DNA of 64,000 nt from Unio delphinus (GCA_029339505.1 JAQISU010000041.1:7511001-7575000), one strand, 5' to 3'. Shown: positions 53,401-60,541, counted from the first letter of the stretch. Notes: a model not told the origin generated them from the letters alone. Translations and numbers: made by a program.

Positions 53401-55918
53401 AATATACATGTATCAGGGGTCAAAATAATGTTAACTTATCTTGCCCAACATTTTTCCCCAAAACTTCACATGGCAGCAACATCTTTGACAAATTTAATAA
53501 TAAAACTTTCAAAAAAAAGTCATAGCAAGTTGAGAAGAAAAAAAAAGAAAACATTTATCTACTAAATTACCAGAAAATGTGTCATCATTTCCAGATTTGC
53601 TGTTGCTTCATTTTTGATGTTAACCTTACCTGCTTGACTTTTGTTGGAAACTGGACATAAGATGCCCATATTTATCCTATGCAATTATTTGATCAGTTTT
53701 CCCTGGATTGTTTAAAGACTGTAGCCACAAAGTATAAGACAAAAGATCCTTAAACCTTGTCTACTTGATTTGTGAAAAGCCTTGGAACTGAGCAATTGCC
53801 CCAGGATCTTTACCAAAGACATTACAAGGCTCCCACACAGCATGTGGTTAACTCTTATTGTGTGGCACACAAAAAACCTTCATTACAAAATGTGTAGCCT
53901 AGATCCTAATAAAAAAGAAAATGATATTAGCAGCAATATATAAAGTTTTAATGATAATGGGTCTTCATGCTATAGGAAAAGGCATAATAATAAAATAAAC
54001 CTTCTAAGTGCACCCAGACAGCTCACTGATGAAAAATACCCCAAACCAGGCCCTTACTTGTCAAACATGAATAAAATGGCAATCAAAACTGGTAAATGTT
54101 ACCTTTAAATATGACCTTTTATCACTGGAAATATAGTTACTACAAAGGTTTTTGAGTCATGAAATTAGCAACGTTTAAGAAGTCATATTTTGTTTAATTT
54201 TCTTTATATAAAAAATAAATCCTCAGTCACTTGTAAATAAGATGTGCCAAAGTATTGATCAATTAAAATGCTAGCAATGCCTACTGTAGACAACACTTCA
54301 AGAAATTCATATCAGTTAAACCTGTCTTGTAAAATGAAAGTCATATTTCAATTTTATCATTTAAGTCTAGTTATCATAAATGTGATACACTCTCTTGTAT
54401 TTAAAATTGGCAAGCAGCAACTGAATGTCAGAAAATCCAACAGTTTCGTTAGAAATTGCTATTTATTGATAATTATTCCAAACTGACTTTTGGGGCCTCA
54501 GGTGACAGAGTATTCTCAGGTGCTTATGCCTTTACAGATTGCTCACACGTTTCATTGCTGTCCACATGAGTTGTGTAATACGAGCAACGTCAATTAAATG
54601 GAAGACAAGGGATTGACTTTATGCAAATACAAGACCTATCAATAGCAGTAATACCATCTTCCTTTTCAATTCCTTGAACCACAAGGCAGTAAAGTTCTAT
54701 TTCTCAGCAAGTATTTGAATCACTCTCATACAGTACAGTGCAATAATGAATCAATCAGAGCAACAACAATTTTATGGATATCATTTATCATATTTTGTAC
54801 GCAGTACTAAAAACCTGTTGACAAAAAAAGTTTGGTCCTTACATTTATCTCAAATTTGTTTAGTGATTTACTAGTTTCTGATAATGAAACATGCCATATA
54901 AAAGATTAATCGTCAAGCTAAACTGGATACAATAACAGATAGGAAATTGTGATACTGACACACCTATATTATCATATAAATGTATGCATACATTTCAGCA
55001 TACTGCTCTTGGCAAACAAATCATTACAAAATGTATTAATGCTACCAGTTTCAATACAGATGTTAAAAGTACCTTTATTGTATTTTTTGGCACTTGTATA
55101 AACAATGCCACTGTGAAACAAGTCTTATCTGATGCAGGGCATGTGAATGCACAACCATTATACTGCACCAAATAATAGACTTATTAAATAGGTTAAATGT
55201 ACCAAATTCTGCAACAATCTCCTTGCAACAAATCACGCACTAGATGTGGGTTATCCAGTTTGATTCAACAAAAACGCTCATTCAATTTTGTTTAAAAAAA
55301 CACTTCACTTAATCCCGATTATGTTGTTTCTTGTCAACACCATGACATAGTCCATGATAATTTGTCAGAAATGAGAACAACTATACCAAGTACTGAAATT
55401 AAGATTTATGTCGAGAATATGTTACATGATAAAGATCAATTGGAGAAATATCTCAAACTTATCAAGAACTGGACAAACATATTTCCTGAGAAGGAATTAT
55501 AACACCAAAACTAACAATCAGGAGTGGGATAGAGAGAATCAAATTGATTTACAATGGATTCGGCGCAACATTAACATCTGAAAATAAAATAAATCCTAAT
55601 CGAGCTGATTACACTCTAACATATCCTGTTTAGCTGAAATCAAACTTTATTGATAATGAGGAATGCCAAATATGAAACTTAGGTATGATGGATTTGGAAG
55701 GGAATGATATTTTGATAACTGATAAACATTCTGAGATGTTCAAATTTCATGTTCACCCAATCTGCTGCTTATGGGGAATTTTTCTTCATGCATTATTCAA
55801 ACAAAATAACCCTCTTTGAAAGAGTAAAATATGTGTGGATTCTTATAAGAAAAATTACCTTTATTTTAACATTATCAATTGGTCAACATTTCTCTTTTCA
55901 GCAATGATATATGTCTCA

Positions 55919-55962
<44 letters not shown>

Positions 55963-56766
55963 TAAGTCTTCCAGCAGAAACATAGCTCAATGAAACCTAC
56001 TTTCTATATTCCTTATTTTCAAACCAACAAATTCTTCTCTTCTCAAAGAAAAAAGTTTTTTTTTTAAAAGTCTCTTTGGATCATAGGACTACACCCACTG
56101 TTATTATAATAATCTCAAATGGACCTATATCAAGTTGTAGGCATACCACAAACATGGTTCATGCAGTCTTTGAAGGACTTTCTAACTGACTTTGAAGAAG
56201 CACATGCATTTTCTTCTATGTTTCTCACTGTATAAATAGGTAGAAAAGTAAAAGAAGAAAAAAACACAACTGGACCACTACTTCAAGGGACACTACACTA
56301 TCTGACAACAACCAGTGTTATGTCATCTGAGACACCAAATTTATTTAATTATTTATTTGAAAATTGTGAAACTATCAAAAAAACTTAATTTCAAAACATA
56401 TGCATTTTTTTCAGTTTAAACATTCTACAATCCCTCAGAGAAGTTTGTAATGAGATTTAAGGAGTTGTTCAAGGTACTTTCAAGAGTAAAACAAACTTTT
56501 TGGTAACTAATGTTTTCAAGGCAACTATCCTAATTCAAGGATTCTTCAAAGATGTAAAAACCATTACATATATGCTTGAATCAAGAAATGAAAAAAAAAA
56601 TTTGTTATGCATACCTCATGCATATTCTTCTCACTCAGAGTAACATCCACCTTTGCCTTCAGAAAGTACACACAAACCCCTGCCAATTTTTCTCCACCAC
56701 CACTCGTGACTCTAAGACGAAGAGTCACAGCCCCTTTACTAGCACCATGTATGGTCCTTCCACATT
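5266..56766 (-). CDS. DNAH5/8-like: Axonemal dynein heavy chain (DNAH5/DNAH8 class), partial gene: 12 exons of the N-terminal tail
   Basis: Twelve minus-strand exons joined at GT/AG sites give one open reading of about 595 residues with every splice phase matching. The joined protein follows the N-terminal tail (DHC_N1) of outer-arm dynein heavy chains DNAH5 and DNAH8 from start to end. Landmarks are the stretches [83 protein letters not shown] and [11 protein letters not shown]. In this family the tail holds the dimerisation and intermediate/light-chain assembly surface of the ciliary outer arm; the ATPase ring and stalk follow it and must lie beyond position 1. Exons are 77-249 bp and introns 1.4-8.7 kb, filled with transposons. 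The initiator methionine and first exons were not found. Whether it is closer to DNAH5 or DNAH8 cannot be settled by eye; family membership is very sure. Confidence 0.93.
5458..6497 (+). mobile_element. TA-flanked pogo-like DNA transposon derivative (BrkDBD type)
   Basis: The ends are inverted repeats starting CCGTATTTTCC, flanked by TA at 5456-5457 and 6498-6499, the target duplication of the Tc1/mariner/pogo superfamily. Sub-terminal GCGACTTATACG motifs occur at both ends in several copies. Near 6165-6230 the plus strand encodes [20 protein letters not shown], the start of a Brinker-type helix-turn-helix found at the N-terminus of some pogo transposases. The catalytic DDE domain is absent, so the element is non-autonomous. 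It lies close to the acceptor of the last visible dynein exon. Confidence 0.82.
6821..8570 (+). mobile_element. Possible LTR-retroelement terminal segment (uncertain)
   Basis: The segment is visibly richer in CpG than its surroundings. It begins TGTGACGATTTTACCCC and has a TATA-like TTTTAGATAAAACCC near 7180-7200. It contains TTGGTGGCAGACTCAG near 7272, a pattern often seen just inside Ty3-like LTRs. It ends with TGGGGGCTCGTAGCC near 8564, whose first 11 bases match the tRNA-Pro primer-binding site used by many retroelements. No gag, protease, polymerase or integrase was found and no matching second LTR is visible in the window. It may be one long LTR or a truncated element; the class is inferred. 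Confidence 0.35.
8115..8350 (+). repeat. Two short tandem arrays in the LTR-like segment
   Basis: Positions 8115-8205 hold about three copies of a unit containing TTTCGGGTGACGTTGAGAGA. Positions 8279-8350 hold three copies of a 24-bp purine-rich unit (GAAGAGGAAACGGAAGTAGA plus GATA). The second array is in a multiple of three and would read as Glu-rich repeats, but it belongs to no recognisable protein. Confidence 0.7.
9816..9935 (-). CDS. DNAH5/8-like: Dynein heavy chain exon 11 of those visible
   Basis: The acceptor is TTTTTTTCCAG|CTG and the donor is TTTATG|GTAAGG. It encodes [20 protein letters not shown] followed by [20 protein letters not shown]. The 'DDPPxxRNMPPVxGKIxWxRQL' block is near-invariant in axonemal dynein tails. 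It is 40 codons, phase 0 at both ends. Confidence 0.97.
9936..12812 (-). other. Dynein intron between visible exons 10 and 11
   Basis: A 2.9-kb intron dominated by a 1.4-kb composite pogo-like element at about 10455-11840. The flanks are AT-rich without recognisable features. Confidence 0.85.
10455..11840 (+). mobile_element. Left-truncated copy of a composite pogo-like element
   Basis: This segment is closely similar to 26745-28175, in the same order and orientation. It starts in a broken CENP-B-type helix-turn-helix coding stretch. It passes the right terminal repeat of the inner element (ATAGGACTG, ending 10822, followed by TA). It then continues through the same unique sequence to a right terminus reading GGACACG...CGTGTCCCAACATATG and GTAAATATGG, ending before TA at 11841-11842. 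The left terminus CCGTATTTACCG present in the sister copy is absent. Small differences, such as a base loss near the start codon, show independent decay. Confidence 0.78.
12813..12906 (-). CDS. DNAH5/8-like: Dynein heavy chain exon 10 of those visible
   Basis: The acceptor is GTTTCATTTAG|A and the donor is AGAAAG|GTATGA. The first base completes Lys, giving [20 protein letters not shown] and [12 protein letters not shown]. This aligns with 'KFxxLNIPxLxIxxKYxxI' of DNAH5/8. It ends in phase 0. Confidence 0.95.
12907..14563 (-). other. Dynein intron between visible exons 9 and 10
   Basis: A 1.66-kb AT-rich intron. I recognise no exon, transposon or repeat in it. Confidence 0.8.
14564..14640 (-). 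CDS. DNAH5/8-like: Dynein heavy chain exon 9 of those visible
   Basis: The acceptor is a T-run ending TTTCAG|GCA and the donor is CAGAA|GTATGT. It encodes [20 protein letters not shown] and then LQLLQ plus two bases of a Lys codon. This matches the family's 'FMDxxFxKxxxxxxALxLLxKF' block, which continues across the splice. It is the smallest exon found and easy to miss in open-frame scans. Confidence 0.93.
14873..14994 (+). mobile_element. SINE, copy 2 (3' half only)
   Basis: It begins inside the central domain (GTGGGTCAGTGGTTCTTACT) and runs to the TGAAAAATGGCGTTAAACCC tail with four to five CAA units. The tRNA-like head is missing, as expected of 5' truncation during target-primed insertion. 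Confidence 0.75.
15440..16300 (+). pseudogene. Pogo/Tigger-type DDE transposase pseudogene
   Basis: Read across frameshifts, the plus strand gives NMDQN near 15555, [10 protein letters not shown] near 15570, then [40 protein letters not shown] and [25 protein letters not shown] follows near 15865, [14 protein letters not shown] near 15970, and a C-terminal tail with [20 protein letters not shown]. These are the blocks of the DDE_1 endonuclease of pogo/Tigger transposases, which cut and rejoin DNA. All three catalytic Asp positions can still be seen, but at least three frame breaks and a stop inactivate the gene. Neither terminal repeat could be assigned, so the element's limits are unknown. 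Confidence 0.82.
17280..20560 (-). mobile_element. Non-LTR retrotransposon (LINE), 5'- and 3'-truncated, interrupted by a piggyBac derivative
   Basis: The minus strand reads from the end of an endonuclease ([20 protein letters not shown] near 20400-20450), through a linker with [20 protein letters not shown], to the start of a reverse transcriptase ([20 protein letters not shown] near 19700). After a 1.24-kb insertion it resumes at [13 protein letters not shown] near 18320. The remainder is a long open frame (17230-18258) with [37 protein letters not shown] and the catalytic YADD at about 17840. The C-terminal block [20 protein letters not shown] follows. The product would copy its own RNA into DNA at a nicked target. 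One frameshift near 18295 and the loss of about eight residues at the insertion make it dead. A plus-strand 3' fragment of the same family is at 57150-57754. Confidence 0.88.
18344..19586 (-). mobile_element. Internally deleted piggyBac element inserted in the LINE
   Basis: The ends read CCCTTTAACTAC and, on the other strand, CCCTTTCGCTACGACTAC. The left flank is TTAA (18340-18343) and the right flank TTAC (19587-19590), the expected piggyBac target site with one change. On the minus strand from an ATG at 19231 one reads [20 protein letters not shown], an acidic piggyBac N-terminus. Later, near 18880-18970, comes [20 protein letters not shown], the 'ELIVxETN' block at the start of the DDE_Tnp_1_7 domain. 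Stops interrupt it and the catalytic core is missing. A motif CACTGGGGTTT recurs three times near the 5' end (about 19440, 19475, 19525). Confidence 0.83.
21465..22920 (-). mobile_element. Second piggyBac derivative with perfect TTAA target sites
   Basis: TTAA flanks both ends (21461-21464 and 22921-22924). The terminal repeats begin CCCTTAAAG on both sides. On the minus strand, an ATG at 22662 opens [20 protein letters not shown]. After stops it continues near 22240-22390 with [20 protein letters not shown] and [14 protein letters not shown]. That is the N-terminal part of a piggyBac transposase; the catalytic half is deleted. The 5' end carries two copies of a palindromic GCGACTATAGTCGCG (about 22846-22861 and 22889-22905). 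The terminal sequence differs from the 18344 element, so this is a different piggyBac family. Confidence 0.87.
22846..22906. repeat. Duplicated palindrome near the piggyBac 5' terminus
   Basis: Two copies of the palindrome CGCGACTATAGTCGCG (the first missing its outer base), each followed by ACAYGCACT, are spaced about 43 bp apart. The second abuts the terminal repeat. Such repeated sub-terminal motifs are candidate transposase-binding sites; the role is inferred. Confidence 0.7.
23366..23563 (-). CDS. DNAH5/8-like: Dynein heavy chain exon 8 of those visible
   Basis: The acceptor is TTCTTCAACAG|ATC and the donor is CTGGAG|GTTTGT. It encodes [20 protein letters not shown], then a segment with [20 protein letters not shown] and [11 protein letters not shown]. 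The 'IKKKxYxxLDxRxxxFDxDF' pattern is the family's coiled tail segment. It is 66 codons, phase 0 at both ends. Confidence 0.95.
23868..23990. repeat. 67-bp tandem duplication
   Basis: The block CTAACTTGATGTTCATCAGA through GCACACACTT occurs twice in a row with nearly perfect identity at a period of 67 bp. It looks like a recent local duplication. Confidence 0.85.
26131..26176. repeat. GA microsatellite
   Basis: About 13 uninterrupted AG units followed by AAAG and imperfect AG units, inside the outer pogo-like element. Confidence 0.9.
28023..28044. repeat. Poly-G homopolymer
   Basis: A run of about 20 G within the composite element. The sister copy has a shorter G run at the same place (about 11696-11707), so the tract has expanded or contracted since duplication. 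Long homopolymers are also prone to assembly error. Confidence 0.85.
30039..30274 (-). mobile_element. SINE, copy 3 (nearly full length)
   Basis: In plus-strand order it starts with TTG repeats, then ATGGGTTTAATGCCATTTTT, the central domain (GGCAGCCAGTATTATTGGTG), and ends in the tRNA-like head. On the minus strand the head reads GGCCCTGAGTGGCCTAGTGG and CTGTCTGCGTGGGTTC, giving A- and B-box regions. Confidence 0.82.
31877..32125 (-). CDS. DNAH5/8-like: Dynein heavy chain exon 7 of those visible
   Basis: This is the longest exon seen (83 codons). The acceptor is CTGTTTTGAAG|GTG and the donor is GAAAAG|GTACAT. It opens [17 protein letters not shown] and contains [20 protein letters not shown] and [17 protein letters not shown]. 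The '[17 protein letters not shown]' signature is shared by DNAH5 and DNAH8; GERPF is more DNAH8-like while the Phe-Ser-Glu context fits both. Confidence 0.97.
32126..33484 (-). other. Dynein intron between visible exons 6 and 7
   Basis: A 1.36-kb intron. I see no coding or repeat feature in it. Confidence 0.8.
33485..33592 (-). CDS. DNAH5/8-like: Dynein heavy chain exon 6 of those visible
   Basis: The acceptor is TTATTTATTAG|GTT and the donor is ATCAAG|GTCTGT. It encodes [20 protein letters not shown] and [16 protein letters not shown], the conserved 'ISxYYNTSExxTSLFVK' block. It is 36 codons, phase 0 at both ends. Confidence 0.95.
34985..35184 (-). mobile_element. SINE, copy 4 (head truncated)
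   Basis: The TTG-repeat tail, GTAGGGTTTAACGCCATTTC and the central domain (AGCGGCCAGTATTAACGGTA) are intact. The copy stops within the tRNA-like head just after the CAGACAG...GAGATGGCAGT segment, so the A box is missing. Confidence 0.82.
35733..35790. repeat. Perfect 29-bp tandem duplication
   Basis: Two identical, directly adjacent copies of a unit beginning CCCATCAATTAATAGTGTAA and ending ACTGAGAAT. Confidence 0.95.
39390..39503 (-). CDS. DNAH5/8-like: Dynein heavy chain exon 5 of those visible
   Basis: The acceptor is GACATTGATAG|AAA and the donor is GATCCT|GTAAGT. It encodes [20 protein letters not shown] followed by [18 protein letters not shown], one of the most conserved tail blocks of the family. 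It is 38 codons, phase 0 at both ends. Confidence 0.95.
39504..42318 (-). other. Dynein intron between visible exons 4 and 5
   Basis: A 2.8-kb intron whose main content is the complete pogo-like element at 40412-41924. The flanks show no other feature. Confidence 0.85.
40412..41924 (-). mobile_element. Complete-ended pogo-like element (CENP-B helix-turn-helix family)
   Basis: Terminal inverted repeats of about 26 bp (CAGTCCTACCCGTTTATCTC at the left; CAGTTCTACCCGTTTATATC on the other strand at the right) differ at about three positions. They are flanked by TA (40410-40411 and 41925-41926). The minus strand near 41105-41225 encodes [20 protein letters not shown] and [10 protein letters not shown], a CENP-B N-terminal helix-turn-helix with one stop. 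No DDE domain remains, so it is non-autonomous. Several GTCGACATA motifs lie under the right end. The inner part of the composite at 25884-28175 is the same family. Confidence 0.85.
42319..42495 (-). CDS. DNAH5/8-like: Dynein heavy chain exon 4 of those visible
   Basis: The acceptor is TATTGTTGTAG|ATT and the donor is ATGAAG|GTAGAA. It encodes [20 protein letters not shown] and then [20 protein letters not shown] and IAKSKVMK. The 'EADDxGPxAELxHW' block is a hallmark of DNAH5/8-class tails. It is 177 bp (59 codons) and phase 0 at both ends. Confidence 0.95.
42496..44242 (-). other. Dynein intron between visible exons 3 and 4
   Basis: A 1.75-kb intron with a DIRS-type RNase H relic at about 42810-43170. 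The rest (43200-44240) has no recognised feature. Confidence 0.8.
42810..43170 (-). pseudogene. DIRS-type retrotransposon relic, RNase H C-terminal part (copy 2)
   Basis: Read on the minus strand with frame changes: YLNCQGC near 43155, then [20 protein letters not shown] near 43040-43080. [10 protein letters not shown] follows near 43000, then a stretch ending PVPD and VLDALSW near 42850-42900, and DCLYAYA. This is the order of the DIRS RNase H end and following motif ('YxxxQGGT', 'HIPGxxNxxADxLSR', 'EWSLH', 'FVSPVPDPxAWAVDAL'). It is heavily decayed. No recombinase was found beside it; exon 4 of the dynein gene follows directly. Confidence 0.62.
44243..44415 (-). CDS. DNAH5/8-like: Dynein heavy chain exon 3 of those visible
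   Basis: The acceptor is CTTTTTCAG|GT and the donor is GAGCAA|GTAAGC. Two bases complete the Ser codon from the previous exon ([11 protein letters not shown]). The exon runs through [20 protein letters not shown] to KWCRQIEQ, matching the family's 'L..P..L..C...W.KQ.EQ' segment. It ends in phase 0. Confidence 0.92.
45210..45535 (-). pseudogene. DIRS tyrosine recombinase relic, C-terminal catalytic part
   Basis: The minus strand reads [20 protein letters not shown] and [15 protein letters not shown] (about 45430-45530). In another frame it continues [40 protein letters not shown] and a stop near 45211. DIRS elements integrate with a tyrosine recombinase whose last box has H-x-x-R, then a His/Trp, then a Tyr in 'FYL'. 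Here HDIR and WHA are seen, but the Tyr position reads Asn, so this copy is dead. The relic lies downstream of an RNase H relic on the same strand, the DIRS order. Confidence 0.68.
45957..46136. mobile_element. 180-bp TA-flanked MITE
   Basis: Inverted ends CAGTAAAACATGTCTTGAAA and CAGTAAAACCTGTCTTGAGA (other strand) extend about 27 bp. TA lies at both borders (45955-45956, 46137-46138). Internal copies of GGTCTCTCAAGACAGG-like sequence make it strongly palindromic. It is a non-coding miniature of a Tc1/mariner-superfamily element, inserted between the two DIRS relic domains. Confidence 0.85.
46470..46860 (-). pseudogene. DIRS-type retrotransposon relic, RNase H region (copy 1)
   Basis: Within a 162-codon minus-strand open frame one sees [16 protein letters not shown] and [20 protein letters not shown], matching DIRS RNase H ('YLKNQGGTxLxxLC', 'HIPGxxNVVADxLSRxGQVI'). 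Upstream, with frame shifts, come [23 protein letters not shown] and [19 protein letters not shown] stretches fitting the RNase H start. The recombinase relic at 45210-45535 follows on the same strand. The open frame itself is probably not translated. Confidence 0.66.
52405..53074. mobile_element. hAT-type non-autonomous element with 8-bp target duplication
   Basis: The element starts TAGTGATGGGAATCGG and ends AACAATGCTA. Both sides carry the 8-bp direct repeat TTCAATTG (52397-52404 and 53075-53082), the hAT superfamily signature. The sub-terminal regions at both ends are rich in interleaved ATCGATTATAATCGAT palindromes. No transposase is encoded. The terminal inverted repeat is short and imperfect, so class assignment rests mainly on the 8-bp duplication and the TAG/CTA ends. 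Confidence 0.8.
53119..53314 (-). CDS. DNAH5/8-like: Dynein heavy chain exon 2 of those visible
   Basis: The acceptor is TTGTTTTTAG|GAG and the donor is AGAA|GTATGT. The exon encodes [19 protein letters not shown], then a segment with [18 protein letters not shown] and FVNYLR, which is the DNAH5/8 tail pattern. It ends one base into a codon, which the next exon completes as Ser. A 670-bp hAT-type element begins only 44 bp beyond the exon end in the downstream intron. Confidence 0.92.
53315..56614 (-). other. Dynein intron between visible exons 1 and 2
   Basis: A 3.3-kb AT-rich intron with a TA microsatellite at about 55922-55960. No transposon or coding sequence was recognised. Confidence 0.8.
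55922..55960. repeat. TA microsatellite
   Basis: About 19 uninterrupted AT units. Confidence 0.95.
56615..56766 (-). CDS. DNAH5/8-like: Dynein heavy chain exon 1 of those visible
   Basis: The acceptor is a poly-T run ending TGCTGTAG and the donor is GAG|GTATGC. The exon starts with two bases of a split codon and then encodes about 50 residues, including [20 protein letters not shown]. That matches the family's variable N-terminal segment, where a short 'GVCVFF' strand is typical. The last codon is complete and reads straight into the next exon. The first ~18 residues are variable and only weakly recognisable. The upstream exon that supplies the first base of the split codon was not found in the window. 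Confidence 0.85.
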
Positions 56767-57149
56767 CTACAGCAAAAAAAAAAACAACATTGATCCACAA
56801 AATAGTATTAATAATGATAATAAAAAGAAGAACAACAATGCCATTATTCAAAGACAGTGACAAAATTATTTGTATGCAAATGATCCTCTTTGTAACTATC
56901 TATCATATCCATATTTACACATATAGTACAGAAACATGCTCCAACTAAATACATTGCGTACATATAGTACAATGATTGTAAGACAACAGTACAATGATTA
57001 CAAGACAACAAAAAGGATGGTTTCAGAATTTATACCATAAGTTGTAATGTATTTGTCAAATCAAATAGGTTCCACATTCATTCACTGAATTAGATTACAA
57101 TTAAATGCTTTATATATTTACTTTTGCTAATTTTCTTTGGGATTCTGTT

Positions 57150-57718
57150 CCATGGCCCTGATATTTACTCCAAAAACTTCAAAAAGTTCAAAACACAGCT
57201 GCACGGATCATCTTTAGAGTACCTCAATCAGAGCACACCTCACTGGCTATCAATTTGATACAGAATCAAACACAAAATTTGTTCTCTGTGCTGTTTCACT
57301 GACAGACGCCAGTCCAACATGCCTATCCAGCCTCACCCATGTGTATACATCAGCTAGATAATTACGCTCTTCTTCTGACAATTGTATCCTCATTGTGCCC
57401 ACTGTGAAAACAAAGTCATATGGACAATGTTCATTTGCATACCAGGGCCCGACGATGTGGAACAAATTTCCCATTGAAATTAGACACAAAGACACAGTGG
57501 TCCCATTTAAGAGTGCTCTTAAATGTCACCTGTTTTGACTGCAGGGACAAACTTAGAAACCTAATAATGTTTTGTATCTTATATGCTTTCAGCATGCTTT
57601 TATGTTTTCCAATTTCATTGTTTTTGTCATTTGTTTTTCTGTGTTGTAGTCGTATCATTATAGATGTTGTAAAGCGCTTAGAGCTTCAAAAGATTAGGTG
57701 CTATACAAAGTCCTCATG

Positions 57719-57754
<36 letters not shown>
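57150..57754 (+). mobile_element. LINE 3' fragment with ATT-repeat tail
   Basis: The plus strand reads [20 protein letters not shown] near 57180-57240, matching the C-terminal block of the LINE at 17280-20560. It then continues (frameshifted) through the C-terminal region ending near 57537. A 3' untranslated segment with GTAAAGCGCTTAGAGCTTCA follows, then an ATT microsatellite (57719-57754). Short simple-repeat tails are typical 3' ends of CR1/L2-like LINEs. It is strongly 5' truncated and lies outside the visible dynein exons. Confidence 0.8.
57719..57754. repeat. ATT microsatellite (LINE tail)
   Basis: About 11-12 ATT units directly at the 3' end of the LINE fragment. Confidence 0.95.
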
Positions 57755-59043
57755 GAAAACGTTTTCTTAAAGATTTCTTTATCTGGTTTTGGATTGAAAA
57801 GGTAGTTAGCTGAAACTGATCTACAACTGTGTGTTGCCGTCTCTCTCAAATAATTTCTTTATGTAAAATGATGCCATATGATTTGAAACGGTTTGCACAG
57901 GTTTAACCTTTCTCAAAACAACTTGTTCACGTACTATTAATACTTTAATATAATTCATTACAAGATGTTTTCAGCATTAGCTGCGATTAGTCTGCAAGTT
58001 TGTTTTGCCCCCGAAACAGAACAGTAGTCTAGGAATAGGAGAATATAGCTTATTATCTCCTTTGGCCTCAATCCCGTCTGTAAGCATGATCTGGATTCTG
58101 CATTCATTGGCTGATCTTGCAAGAAGTCGAAGTTTGTTGACTGCATTGAATGGCCGATCCTGTCTTCAGCTGTTCTGAATGTGTGTTAGATACAACCTCT
58201 CTGATTGGTCACAAATGGGTTTTTGCCAAGAATCAAACCAATATTAACCAAGATGAAATGATTTTACTTTCCTTTGTGCAAATTTGAATTGTTCAGAAAC
58301 CAAGGGTTACTGAGGGAAGTCTCATTACACATGTTATGTTCAAGAAAACTAGTAAATGATGGTAGACATTAGATTGACTTTTAGTGACTTTGAAAGCAAA
58401 AATGAAGAGTTTCTCGGGTTTGATCTCAAAAATATTTAACAAGCTGAGGAATGATATGTTTGGAAGTTGGATATTTTGCAAGATTTAGATTCAGATATAG
58501 AAGTTTCTGAGACTGAATCATCAGAAGAAGAGGATGCTAATAACGATGATGTTTGATAATCATGAAGATTGGAGCAATCTTCCTAATTTTGTAAATAGTG
58601 TACAAATAAGTTAAGAAAGACTTGGATAAATAGAAAAAAAGATACATTGCTCTGTAGACAAATTCATTTGGAATAATTGGTGAAAATGTTGTTGATTTTT
58701 ATTGGATATAATAAGAGAAATTAAGGTAAGAGTGAATGCATAATGCATACAAAATTTTGCAAACAGGTCAAAAGCCTGGGGCACAAACAGCTTGACATAG
58801 CTTAGCTAACCTATGTTTGGTTGATAGAAATGCCTAATAACCACAGATATAAACTGAGATTACACTATGTGCTTCAAATCTTTGGGGGGGGGATAGGGGG
58901 GACAAAATTAACTTGAATGTTACACAAATTACTGATTGCTACTGCGTAGATTTGACTTATTTTGCTTAGAAAAAACTCATATATTCAATGTTTATACATC
59001 CTCCCCCAGAGTTGAAATTAGTCAATTTGACACAGTCCACTAG
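57755..59043. other. Upstream region; possible acidic N-terminus of a piggyBac-like transposase
   Basis: Mostly AT-rich DNA. On the plus strand from an ATG at 58356 one reads LTFSDFESKNEEFLGFDL, then after two stops LDSDIEVSETESSEEEDANN and, in a shifted frame, FDNHEDWSNLPNFV (to about 58610). An acidic Ser/Glu/Asp-rich start followed by a Trp is common in piggyBac transposases. No core domain follows, so the assignment is weak. A G run lies near 58885. Confidence 0.3.
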
Positions 59044-59413
59044 TACCGTATTTTCGCGCATAGATGACGCACCCAAATATAAGACGCACCCGTATATAAG
59101 ACGCGGGTTTTGACGCTTTGTGTAAAAATATTTTACATAAGACGCACTTATATATAAGACGCGGGTTTTCTCGATTTGTGTAAAACAAAATTACATCAGA
59201 CGCACGCGGCCTGCCATCTGCCGCACTGAGCAATTTATATCCAGTGGTTTCCTTTCCTTTATCATAAATGAAAATTTGTCCAATGTTTCATCACCCGTCG
59301 GATGTACCGTATTTCATGTTATTATTCGTACACGAAAAAATAATTATTTTTTTCAATGTACTAATTTACAAAATCGGTCTCATTCTGCTCAACGTTTTAA
59401 AAATATGTTGTTA

Positions 59414-59416
<3 letters not shown>

Positions 59417-59488
<72 letters not shown>
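59417..59488. repeat. GA microsatellite
   Basis: About 35 uninterrupted GA units inside the pogo-like element. Confidence 0.95.
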
Positions 59489-59489
<1 letters not shown>

Positions 59490-60541
59490 AAAACGTGTAT
59501 TTAATTGCCAACTGGTCTGTGGTCTTCGCGTTGAGATATTATTTTTACTACCGGTAGATAAATAAACTCAAATGGCTTCTGAACTCATTTTCAAATATGC
59601 GCGTTTATTTGTTACACCGACTGACGTAATCAGTAGTTCGCATTAACGACGATGTCCAGCGGTTAATGAATAGAAGTATATATTGTAATGACAACTGAAT
59701 AAATATATACCGGTAAATCATTATATTTTCTCGCCGGTACAAAAGACAAAGAAGGGCAATAAAACGAATGTGAATATATTCTCAGTTAACAAAACAGCTG
59801 CCCTTTTATTAGTAGGTTGAGCAACAGGCTTTCTACACATACCGGTAATTGGTGAACATTTTATTTCGGGATTCTTTTCTTTATCATTATTAGATGCCTC
59901 AGATATACATTTACGCGAAGAAAGTGAAACAAACAATACTCTGTTACAACTGTTCAAGTACATGTACATAAATCAATTAATTCTATAACATTTTTAGTTT
60001 AGATCAAAGAATTGTCTCAGGCAGGACCGCAACGAATATTGTTTATTCTTATCTGCCGCCGGACCAATAGCGGATGGGTTGAGTACCAGTACCTGGTTTC
60101 TAGATTCTAGAACAATAAACGCCAGATGTAAAGGCGGCTTCATTGATCTGCTAGGAGGCCAAGTCTTCAGCGAGTGTGATTAATACCGTACATAGAAAAA
60201 TAAATGCCTGATGTATGTGGTTAGCATATATAAACGTGGGAATAGTATCTTGTTACCGGTATATATAAGTGAGAGATCAATTTGCATTTTTAAAATTTAT
60301 AAAATTGTCACAATGCCGAAGCGAAAGTCATATACAGCCGACTTTAAATTAGACGTCATCAAGTTTGCCAAGGAGCGTGGCAACAGAGCTGCTGGAAGAG
60401 AATTTAGCTGCAGCAAGAAAAATGTACGTGATTGGAGGTTGGATGAAGAGGAATGAAAATCGTGAAATGTGAATATCGACCGCAAAAATCGTCATTCAAT
60501 ATCACACACTGTACCGGTCGTTCATGTTAAAAAAATACTTA

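Noticed and set aside
59268..59504. Open frame ending in a long Arg/Glu run
   Set aside because: The Arg-Glu run is the GA microsatellite read in frame; it lies inside a pogo-like element.
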